A stretch of 5,463 nt of DNA from Myxococcales bacterium (lineage in GTDB: Bacteria; Myxococcota_A; Bradymonadia; Bradymonadales; Bradymonadaceae), in NCBI GenBank assembly GCA_007120915.1, contig SKMT01000237.1, positions 1 to 5,463 of the forward strand, given 5' to 3'. This document shows positions 1 to 5,463 of this stretch, one piece after another. Below the pieces are notes generated by a model, which was not told where the DNA came from, did not search any database, and was given only the letters and a program-made list of their open reading frames with translations. How positions within the stretch are numbered: the stretch's first letter is position 1; the number at the start of each line of letters is the position of its first letter. Both the position numbers and the translations under genes were made by a program.

Positions 1-1
1 C

Positions 2-1204
2 CCCCTCGGTGTTTTTGAGCAGACTCTCCAGTTCTTCGAGTTCGGCGACCGCGTCCTGTTCTTTTTGTTCGAGTTTCGACAGCGGAATGTCCTCGCCGAT
101 GGCCTCCTGAAACCGGCGGACCGCCTCGTCAGCATTCTGCAACTGTTCGTCTACGGCACGCCCGTGGGGGACAATCGGCTCGCTTCGAAGCCCCAGATTC
201 TGGCGCCGCAACTCCAATCTTCGGCCCAACTGGCCAACTGCTCTGTCTGCGTCCTCGAACGCCCGACGCGTGGTGCGCAGCTCGTCGAACGCCTCTTCGA
301 GCTTCTCTGCCTGTTCGTCGGCCTCGTCGAACTCTTCGCGTTCTACCGCCTTGCGAAATCTGGCTGCCGCCGTCTCCACCCTTTCAAGCGGTTGTTCAAA
401 CGTCTCTTCTGCCTCTTCGGCACGGCCGTCGACCCAGTCCGGCGCCAACTGTTCTACCGCTTCCACGGCCTGTTCGACATCCCGCTCCAGCCCATCGAGC
501 CGCTCGATACGATCCTGTCGTTTCAGAAACTGGGAGATATCCCCGTCGGCTTCACCGAGAACCGACTCGAACACCCCCACCGCCGTGCAGACGGTATCTA
601 CGATGTCGTCTTCCGTGATCCGAAGCTGTGTGGTCTCAAACTCTTCTAAGATTAGCCTTTCCATCTCCGGCTGTTCGTACCAGTGGTCGCCGAGCGCCCA
701 GCCCCAGCGGTTGTCGCCGACGTTGAACACCATCCGCACCTGCGGCTTCTCGTCGTAGTCCGGCGGCGGCGCATGCTCCGCCATGAACTCGTCGGCGTAT
801 TCGTCGACCTTCAGCTCCACCTGCGGCACATTGCTGCCACCGCCCAGCGCCCCTCCTCGTCTGCGGGTGGTGTACTCCACGATCCCCACCGAGTAGGTGC
901 CATGGAAATCCTGGGGTGGATCCACACAGTCGCGCACCGCCCTGATATCGATTCCGTCTCCCAGATAGTCTCTGGTCGAATCGTACACCAGATTGCGCTC
1001 CAACCCACTGGTTGGATCTTCTCCGGTCTGCCGCATCGCCTCCTCGGCGGCAAACACATCGGACTGCAGTTTCAGCGCCCCCTGCAGCTCACCGAGTTCC
1101 TCGCGAAGCTGCTCTTCGTCGATCTCGGCGACCGCCACGGTGGGCACCACGGTCAGCGCCATCACCGCAGCCACCAGGGTGGCCGTACATTTCGACACCT
1201 TCAT
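2..1204 (-). CDS. Exported coiled-coil protein of unknown function (3' partial)
   Basis: This frame runs from ATG at 1204 to the left edge without a stop, giving 401 visible codons; the C-terminus lies outside. Residues 1-26 are a clear Sec signal peptide: a short basic start (MKVSK), a hydrophobic core and the cleavage motif AVA before Glu27. No lipobox is present, so a soluble periplasmic or secreted protein is expected. Residues 27-70 form a charged helix. About 71-220 look globular, with mixed strands, an RRRGGALGGG turn (114-123), a Trp-rich patch (RWGWALGDHW, 166-175) and two mature-chain cysteines (93 and 206) that could form a disulfide. About 222-400 is strongly charged and helical, rich in Glu, Ala, Leu and Arg with heptad-like spacing, so probably coiled coil. 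I do not recognise the family. The start is supported by the signal peptide and by the upstream promoter-like sequence. The ribosome-binding site (GGTAG, about 5 bases before ATG) is weak. Confidence 0.85.
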   Translation of the reverse strand, partial: MKVSKCTATLVAAVMALTVVPTVAVAEIDEEQLREELGELQGALKLQSDVFAAEEAMRQTGEDPTSGLERNLVYDSTRDYLGDGIDIRAVRDCVDPPQDFHGTYSVGIVEYTTRRRGGALGGGSNVPQVELKVDEYADEFMAEHAPPPDYDEKPQVRMVFNVGDNRWGWALGDHWYEQPEMERLILEEFETTQLRITEDDIVDTVCTAVGVFESVLGEADGDISQFLKRQDRIERLDGLERDVEQAVEAVEQLAPDWVDGRAEEAEETFEQPLERVETAAARFRKAVEREEFDEADEQAEKLEEAFDELRTTRRAFEDADRAVGQLGRRLELRRQNLGLRSEPIVPHGRAVDEQLQNADEAVRRFQEAIGEDIPLSKLEQKEQDAVAELEELESLLKNTEG

Positions 1205-1254
1205 ACATCTACCATTGTTGTCAGCACTTTCGTCGAACCCGATCGAACGTCGTT

Positions 1255-1282
1255 ATCATACCGTGCAGGCCTGTGCGGACAA
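1255..1282 (-). promoter_or_regulatory. Candidate sigma70-type promoter for the exported coiled-coil gene
   Basis: Read on the minus strand, TTGTCC (1282-1277) and TATGAT (1260-1255) are separated by 16 bases; TATGAT differs from the TATAAT consensus at one position. Transcription would begin near 1248, leaving a leader of about 43 bases before ATG 1204. The spacer contains the perfect 8-base palindrome CAGGCCTG (1266-1273), which might be an operator or chance. Confidence 0.5.
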
Positions 1283-1320
1283 CGCTACCGCAACGCGCCC
1301 CCCGGCGCCCACTTCTCCGT

Positions 1321-1334
1321 TCTCGGATCTCGGA
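1321..1334. repeat. Two tandem TCTCGGA heptamers
   Basis: TCTCGGA occurs twice in a row and shares the CGGA core and 7-base period of the larger inverted repeat about 120 bases away. It is followed by degenerate ACTTCC-like units to about 1360. Confidence 0.5.
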
Positions 1335-1455
1335 TTTACTTCCGCTTTTACTTCCACTTCTGTCGGATGATCCGCGAGCGACCTCCACGGTCCGCGCGCA
1401 AATCTGATAACTCGAGTCCCTCGTCTCGCGCAGTATCGCCGCAACAACCGCCCTC

Positions 1456-1601
1456 TTTCCGATTTCCGATTTCCGACTTCCGATTTATCTTCATTTATCC
1501 TTCGTCGGATGGTGTACGTGCATCCCGTCGAGTATGAACGAAAATTCGGAGACGAAGGCAAAGCAAAAGCGAATCGGAACTCGGAAATCGGAACTCGGAA
1601 A
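1456..1601. repeat. 30-bp inverted repeat built of 7-bp units
   Basis: The left arm (1456-1485) consists of four tandem copies of TTCCGAT (third copy TTCCGAC) plus flanking T. The right arm (1572-1601) is its complement in alternating ATCGGAA and CTCGGAA units. Pairing base by base, 28 of 30 positions are complementary, with mismatches at 1477/1580 and 1463/1594. A nested perfect 8-bp pair lies inside: CCTTCGTC (1499-1506) with GACGAAGG (1551-1558). The 86-base space between the arms is long for a simple terminator, and no T-run follows on the minus strand. It could form a cruciform or extended RNA stem, or bind a protein. Confidence 0.8.
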
Positions 1602-1620
1602 CGTTCGTTGCCGTGCCTCC

Positions 1621-1635
1621 AGGGGCCTGCCCCCT
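1621..1635 (-). terminator. Small GC hairpin after the pump gene stop (weak terminator candidate)
   Basis: AGGGG (1621-1625) and CCCCT (1631-1635) can pair around a 5-base loop, 18 bases beyond the TAA of the fusion gene. No U-tract follows, so it is not a standard intrinsic terminator by itself. Together with the long inverted repeat just downstream it may help stop transcription or protect the 3' end. Confidence 0.25.
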
Positions 1636-1652
1636 CCGAGACGCCTGCCGAG

Positions 1653-2924
1653 TTACCGCTGCTCCCCGCCGGCCTCCAGCCCCTCTACAAGCGTGAGCAG
1701 CCGATAGATCGACAGGTCGACCTGCAACTGCTCCTGGATCAGCGCAAGCTGGGCGACCTGAAGCTGGTCGCGGGCGTTGATGACGTCCAACTGGCTTGCC
1801 ACCCCGTGGCGAAACGACGCTTCAGCCTGCGACAGGCTTCGCTCGGCAAGTTCAACCTCCGTTTCGGCGCTTTCCTGCTGGGTGCGGGCGGCTTCAATGT
1901 CGGCGATGGCCTGTTCGATCTCCGAGTCCAGATCGTGACGTGTCTGCTGGGCGCGGATCTCGGAGGCCACATGCTGAGCGCGCGCCTGGTCCATCTCCCC
2001 CTCTCGGATACCTCCATCCCAGATAATCCACTCCGCGCCCAGAATCAGCGTCCACTGTGGGTCACCGGGCTGCAGATCGGTGCCCCGAGAGCCGCCATAC
2101 GAAAAGGTCGCCGAAAACGACGGCAGATACTGCGCCAACACTTCCCGGCGCTGCCACAGGGTGATTCGTTCGTTCAACCGATCCGCCTCGAACACCGCCC
2201 GGTGCTGCCCGGCGCGTTCCATCAGATCTGTTTGAGGCACCTGCGGCGATTCCGGTCGTTGAACGTCGAAGTCTGCATCGGTCTGCAACAGTTGAGCAAG
2301 CCCCTTTCGGGCCTGAATGTACTGCAACTGAGCGTTTTCCAACTCCCGAACACGCTGGTGCAACTCTAGTTCGGCTCGGGTGACCTCGAATTCGGTGGTC
2401 ACGCCTCGTTCGAACTGACGGACCACCGAGTCGTGCAGCGTCTGTGCGGAGTCGACCTGCTGGGCGGCCAGATCGATGGTGCGCCGAATCACCAGCAGGT
2501 TGTAGTAGGTCTGGATGACCGCCTCGTCGAGCGCCTCCCGCGTCAGCTCGACCTCCGTTTCGGCCAACGAGCGCTGGGCGTAGGCCTGGTTAATCAGCGG
2601 CCAGGCCCGGAAGTTCAGTGACAGCGTCGCGCTGACGGACCACCGCCAGTCGGTGCGCGGCTGGACGACGAACTCTCCGTCGTCGTCATCGGCCTCGAAC
2701 ATGTCATCGAACCCCGGGGGCATATCGTCTTCGTCAAACCCCAGGTCGAACTCGGCGGTGCGTTCTTCCTGGTTGAGCGTGTAGTCGGCGCTGGCGCTGA
2801 ACGTCGGAAGTACTGCTCCGTAGGCCTGGCGGATGGTGCCGCGGGCCACGTCGATCTGTGTTTCGGCAAGCTGGACGTCGAAATGGTCCTCGTACACCAG
2901 CTGTCGGGCCTGGTCCATGCTCAG
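1653..2924 (-). other. TolC-type outer-membrane efflux protein portion
   Basis: The segment holds the two internally repeated halves of the outer-membrane efflux protein family (Pfam PF02321 type). Half one (about 834-1045) has an opening helix, an amphipathic strand ending in VLPTFSASADYTLN, an acidic loop, the strand WRWSVSATLSLNF, and long coiled helices. Half two (about 1066-1250) repeats this with YLPSFSATFSYGG, a short loop, and WTLILGAEWIIWDGG. Trimeric TolC proteins build a 12-strand barrel and an alpha-helical tunnel, and the four strands seen here match that plan. The length of about 420 residues is normal for the family, so the channel part looks complete. The C-terminus (LEAGGEQR) is short and hydrophilic. 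Confidence 0.93.
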
Positions 2925-5463
2925 TGTGCGTTCGGCCTCGATGTCGACCTCCGTGCGTTCATCGACCTGTTCGAGTTCGTAGTGGTCGATCTCGCCGGGT
3001 TCGTCGTCGAGAATTTCGTCTATCTCCTCCTCCAGTTGGTCCGACTGCTGTTGCACCGGTGGTGGTTCATCCTCCGGAATCTTTTCGCCTTCTGCGCCCT
3101 GGACGACCGCCGGGACCACCAACAACCCCAGCGTCACCACCAGACCGACTCCGCTGACGCGGCGAATGATCCGCAACCCGAACTGCGACAGATCGTCGAG
3201 TAGAGAATACATCACGGGAATCATCACCAGTGTCAGTAACGTCGCCGCCAACAACCCGTACACAATGGCGTTGGCCATTGGTTGCCACATCTCCACCGAT
3301 GTGCCGCCGAGCATGATCTGCTGATTGACGAAATCAAAGCTGATGCCCAGCACAATCGGGGTCAGCCCCAGCATCGTGGTCACCGCCGTGAGCACCACCG
3401 GGCGAAACCGCACCAGCCCACCCCGCACCACCGCCTCGCGCCGGTCGTATCCCCGATCGCGCAACTGATTGATGTAGTCGATCATCACAATCGCGTTGTT
3501 CACCACCACCCCCGACAGGCTGATGATGCCGATGCTGGTCATGATCACCCCGAAGGGCATCCCCGTTAAAATCAGACTCCACAACACGCCGATCAGGCTC
3601 AGGATCACACTGATCAGAATCAAAAATGGCTGGACCACCGAGTTGAACTCCGTGACCAGAATGATGGCGATCAGAAACAGCGCCGCCAGAAGCGCCATCG
3701 TCAGAAAGTCGGCGGCCTCCTCCATGTCCTCTTCCTCACCGGCCTGGCGCATCTCGTAGCCGGCGGGCATCTCCATGTCTGCGAGTCGATCACTGATCTG
3801 GTCGCGAATCACCGGGGGTAGATACCCCTCTTCGATGTTCGCCGACACGGTGATCACGCGCTCCTGGTCCTTGCGCTGGATCGAGCCACTGCCCCCGCGC
3901 ACCTCGACGTTGGCGACCTCTTCAAGCGGGATGTGCACGCCCTCTTCATTGACCACCGTCAACTGCCGGATGTCCCCGGGAGACCGGCGGCTCTCTTCGG
4001 CGAGCCGGACCACGATGTCGTGTTCGTCCTCGTATTCGCGAAACACCGTCGTCTCCGTGCCGGCGACGGCGGTGCGCACCGTACGGGCGACGGCGCTGGT
4101 GCTCAGCCCGCTCATCGCCGCTCGCTGCCGGTCGATATCGACGTGAATCTCGGGGCGCGTCAGCTCCAGGTTGTCCGTCAGGTCCGTCACCCCCGGGATG
4201 GTGCGGATCTCCTGCTGGATGCGCTGCGAGATCTCGGAGAGCGTCTCCAGGTCATCGCCGGCGATCTCCAGCGCCACCGGCGCTCCCGTCGGCGGGCCCA
4301 TATCGTGCTGCTGGAGCACCACCTCGGCGCCGGGGATCCTGCTGTAAATTTCGCGGAGTCGATCCATGAACCGCCGCGGGTCGGACTGCTGCTCTTCGAC
4401 GGGCTTCAGATCCACCGTGATCTGGCCGTAGTGCGTCGCCTGCCCCCCACCGCCCATCTGACCGCCCCCCCGGGTGCCCGCATCGGTGACCCAGCCGGTG
4501 ACCAGATCGGGCTCGGAACCGACCGGTTTTTGCATCTGAGTGAGCACATCGTCGGTGGCATCGACGTTGGTGCCGTCGGGCATCGTCAACTCAATGGAAA
4601 ACTGCTCCGGCGTGGTCTCCGGGAAAAACTCCACCCCGTGGTTCAGTTGCCCGTAGGCCGCGCAGGTGCCGAACAGCGCTGCCACCGTCACCACCGTCAC
4701 CAGCCACCGACGGTCCAGCGCCCACACCAGCATCGCCCGGTATATCCGATAGATCCGAAGATCCGGGACCGACTCGTCCTCCAGCTCGATGTCCTCATCT
4801 ACCTTCATCAACGTGGCGCAGAGGGTGGGATTGATCACCAGCGCCACGAACAATGAGCTCAACAGGGTGATCACCACCGTCAGCGGCAGATACCCCATAA
4901 ATTCGCCCATCACTCCCGGCCAGAACAGCATCGGGAAGAACGCCGCCACCGTCGTCATCGTCGCCGCCGTAATCGCCCACCCCACCTCCGTGGTTCCCTC
5001 CAACGCCGCTTGTTCCACCGACATCCCCGTGGTGGCAAACCGGTAGATGTTCTCTACGACCACCACCGCGTTGTCCACCAGCATCCCCAGCGACAACAGC
5101 AGCGCGAACAGCACCACCATGTTCAGCGTCACCCCCATCAGCGACAGCACCAGCACCGACAGCAGCATGCTCAACGGCACCGCCGACGCCACGAACAAGG
5201 CATTTCTGACCCCGCCCATGAACAAAAACAGCACCAGAAACACCAGGATCATCCCCGTGAGAAGCGTATTTTCCAGGTCGTGGACAATCGCCTCGATCGA
5301 CTCCGACATGTCGTTGATGATCGTGATCTCGACGTCGCCGCCGGCGCGCTGTTCGTACTCGGCGATGATCTCCTTGGCCTCCTCGGCGACGTCGATGATG
5401 TTGTCGCCGGCGCGCTTGACCACGGCCAGCGAGATGTTGGGGCGGGTAACCGGAACCGGCTCC
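1653..5463 (-). CDS. RND efflux permease fused to TolC-type outer-membrane factor (5' partial)
   Basis: This gene encodes an inner-membrane proton-driven drug/solute pump joined in one frame to its outer-membrane channel. It ends at TAA (1655-1653). The first possible start in the window is GTG at 5423, but 13 sense codons precede it up to the edge, so the true start lies outside. Numbering from that GTG, residues 1-742 match AcrB from about residue 290 onward. They show TM2-TM6 (about 52-202), TM7 (239-256), the second periplasmic porter/docking block (about 257-570) and TM8-TM12 (572-742). TM4 carries VDNAVVVVEN and TM10 carries VVVNNAIVMIDY. Residues 750-777 resemble a signal peptide, 778-832 form an acidic linker, and 833-1250 carry two outer-membrane efflux repeats. 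Typical OMF signatures are FERGVTTEFEVTRAELEL (1004-1021) and FRHGVASQLDVINARDQL (1204-1221). The VDN/VNN motifs suit HAE1-like pumps outside the enterobacterial AcrB group. The substrate cannot be read from sequence. Family assignment is very secure. That the fusion is real follows from the uninterrupted frame, barring an assembly error. Confidence 0.95.
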   Translation of the reverse strand, partial: EPVPVTRPNISLAVVKRAGDNIIDVAEEAKEIIAEYEQRAGGDVEITIINDMSESIEAIVHDLENTLLTGMILVFLVLFLFMGGVRNALFVASAVPLSMLLSVLVLSLMGVTLNMVVLFALLLSLGMLVDNAVVVVENIYRFATTGMSVEQAALEGTTEVGWAITAATMTTVAAFFPMLFWPGVMGEFMGYLPLTVVITLLSSLFVALVINPTLCATLMKVDEDIELEDESVPDLRIYRIYRAMLVWALDRRWLVTVVTVAALFGTCAAYGQLNHGVEFFPETTPEQFSIELTMPDGTNVDATDDVLTQMQKPVGSEPDLVTGWVTDAGTRGGGQMGGGGQATHYGQITVDLKPVEEQQSDPRRFMDRLREIYSRIPGAEVVLQQHDMGPPTGAPVALEIAGDDLETLSEISQRIQQEIRTIPGVTDLTDNLELTRPEIHVDIDRQRAAMSGLSTSAVARTVRTAVAGTETTVFREYEDEHDIVVRLAEESRRSPGDIRQLTVVNEEGVHIPLEEVANVEVRGGSGSIQRKDQERVITVSANIEEGYLPPVIRDQISDRLADMEMPAGYEMRQAGEEEDMEEAADFLTMALLAALFLIAIILVTEFNSVVQPFLILISVILSLIGVLWSLILTGMPFGVIMTSIGIISLSGVVVNNAIVMIDYINQLRDRGYDRREAVVRGGLVRFRPVVLTAVTTMLGLTPIVLGISFDFVNQQIMLGGTSVEMWQPMANAIVYGLLAATLLTLVMIPVMYSLLDDLSQFGLRIIRRVSGVGLVVTLGLLVVPAVVQGAEGEKIPEDEPPPVQQQSDQLEEEIDEILDDEPGEIDHYELEQVDERTEVDIEAERTLSMDQARQLVYEDHFDVQLAETQIDVARGTIRQAYGAVLPTFSASADYTLNQEERTAEFDLGFDEDDMPPGFDDMFEADDDDGEFVVQPRTDWRWSVSATLSLNFRAWPLINQAYAQRSLAETEVELTREALDEAVIQTYYNLLVIRRTIDLAAQQVDSAQTLHDSVVRQFERGVTTEFEVTRAELELHQRVRELENAQLQYIQARKGLAQLLQTDADFDVQRPESPQVPQTDLMERAGQHRAVFEADRLNERITLWQRREVLAQYLPSFSATFSYGGSRGTDLQPGDPQWTLILGAEWIIWDGGIREGEMDQARAQHVASEIRAQQTRHDLDSEIEQAIADIEAARTQQESAETEVELAERSLSQAEASFRHGVASQLDVINARDQLQVAQLALIQEQLQVDLSIYRLLTLVEGLEAGGEQR
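2652..2738 (-). other. Acidic surface loop in the OMF barrel
   Basis: Residues 896-924 lie between the first two predicted barrel strands, where TolC has an extracellular loop. Twelve of the 21 residues 897-917 are Asp or Glu, including a DDDD run followed by Gly. The equivalent loop in the second half (about 1110-1122) is short and only mildly acidic, so the insertion is specific to the first loop. Confidence 0.65.
2925..3092 (-). other. Hyperacidic Pro/Gln linker between pump and channel
   Basis: About 56 residues (778-833) separate the signal-like helix from the first OMF helix. Roughly 24 of them are Asp or Glu, with a PPP run and a QQQ run, and there is little hydrophobic content apart from a short patch (LEEEIDEIL). 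It is probably disordered or partly helical in the periplasm. Its role as a flexible tether is inferred. Confidence 0.7.
3093..3176 (-). other. Signal-peptide-like junction / candidate 13th membrane helix
   Basis: Residues 750-777 begin at a TTG-encoded Leu and read as a basic n-region (RIIRR), a hydrophobic core (VSGVGLVVTLGLLVVPAVV) and a small-residue cleavage-like end (VQGA/EG). In RND pumps the C-terminus after TM12 is cytoplasmic, so this helix would carry the chain to the periplasm, where the OMF part must be. It looks like the signal peptide of a once separate tolC-like gene absorbed into the fusion. It could act as a retained anchor, be cleaved by signal peptidase, or (less likely) be translated separately from the TTG; I see no clear Shine-Dalgarno before that codon. 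There is no cysteine near the junction, so it is not a lipoprotein signal. Confidence 0.75.
3177..5463 (-). other. RND permease portion of the fusion gene
   Basis: This is the inner-membrane transport part, about 750 visible residues plus the 13 codons before GTG 5423. Missing are TM1 and the first porter subdomains. Against AcrB, Asp407 matches D117, Arg971 matches R672 and Thr978 matches T679, while Asp408 is N118 and Lys940 is N642. The region matching the AcrB switch (G) loop, residues 316-333, is almost all Gly, Gln, Thr and Ala and lacks the two Phe residues known from AcrB. The motif PPTGAPVALEIAGDD (377-391) occurs in the second porter block and is common in HAE1-like pumps. These alignments were made by eye. 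Confidence 0.93.

Larger units (their letters stand above)
1205..1652. other. Intergenic region rich in short repeats
   Basis: This 448-base gap lies between the end of the pump gene and the start of the exported-protein gene. It contains the promoter candidate (1255-1282), a small direct-repeat cluster (1321-1334), a long inverted repeat (1456-1601) and a GC hairpin (1621-1635). The one minus-strand frame crossing most of it (1561-1256) reads through the repeats and has no protein-like features. I see no tRNA, riboswitch or convincing small gene. Confidence 0.7.

Noticed and set aside
1364..1374. CGGAT-G-ATCCG short palindrome
   Set aside because: Five-base arms are easily found by chance in this composition, and nothing ties it to a gene start.
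65..1537. Plus-strand frames opposite the exported coiled-coil gene, including 683-1537
   Set aside because: The minus strand carries a 401-codon open frame with a signal peptide and heptad pattern. The plus frames are low-complexity shadows.
1256..1561. Minus-strand 101-codon frame in the intergenic gap
   Set aside because: It reads through the heptamer repeat and short repeats, is Arg-rich without domain-like pattern, and overlaps the promoter candidate. It is probably non-coding.
1456..1601. CRISPR array or plasmid-type iterons
   Set aside because: Units are 7 bases with no spacers and occur in opposed blocks. No cas or replication gene is nearby.
1509..2369. Plus-strand 286-codon frame
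   Set aside because: It is antisense to the OMF portion, whose family motifs are unmistakable on the minus strand. Long antisense frames are expected in GC-rich coding DNA.
3174..3176. TTG as the start of a separate tolC gene
   Set aside because: It would give a good signal peptide, but there is no stop codon ending the RND frame before it and no clear ribosome-binding site. Kept only as an alternative to the fusion.
3933..4856. Plus-strand 307-codon frame
   Set aside because: It is antisense to the RND porter region, His/Arg/Pro-rich with no recognisable fold.
5421..5423. GTG as the start of the pump gene
   Set aside because: The frame stays open to the window edge with RND-like codons (reading EPVPVTRPNISLA just before it), and TM1 plus the first porter domains are missing. 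It is an internal Val codon.

Overview
The window holds two protein-coding genes, both on the minus strand and both cut by a window edge, separated by a 448-base gap rich in short repeats. The proteins are those of a Gram-negative (two-membrane) bacterium: an RND efflux pump, a TolC-type outer-membrane factor and an exported periplasmic protein. The DNA is GC-rich. The soluble and surface segments are unusually acidic, with long Asp/Glu runs, which suggests a marine or moderately halophilic organism. A deltaproteobacterial-type lineage such as the Bradymonadales would fit, but this is a guess from style, not from a marker gene.

Right and centre (1653-5463, minus): one uninterrupted reading frame encodes most of an AcrB-type (HAE1-like) RND permease followed in frame by a complete TolC-type outer-membrane efflux protein. 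The frame is still open at the right edge, and comparison with AcrB suggests that about 280-290 N-terminal residues are missing, so the full protein would be about 1,550 residues. The two parts are joined by a stretch that looks like a Sec signal peptide and could serve as a 13th membrane helix, then by a highly acidic linker of about 55 residues. No periplasmic adaptor (membrane fusion protein) is visible; one would be expected upstream, beyond the right edge.

Gap (1205-1652): it holds a nearly perfect 30-bp inverted repeat made of 7-bp units (core TTCCGAN), a related short repeat cluster, a small GC hairpin just after the pump gene's stop, and a plausible sigma70-type promoter for the left gene.

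Left (2-1204, minus): a reading frame open at the left edge encodes an exported protein with a clear signal peptide, a globular region with two cysteines, and a long charged helical or coiled-coil region. I do not recognise the family.

In the pump, the RND part would drive substrate extrusion using the proton gradient and the fused OMF part would form the outer-membrane channel. Both RND and TolC proteins are trimeric, so a fusion fixes a 3:3 ratio. Whether the left gene is functionally linked is unknown. It appears to have its own promoter.
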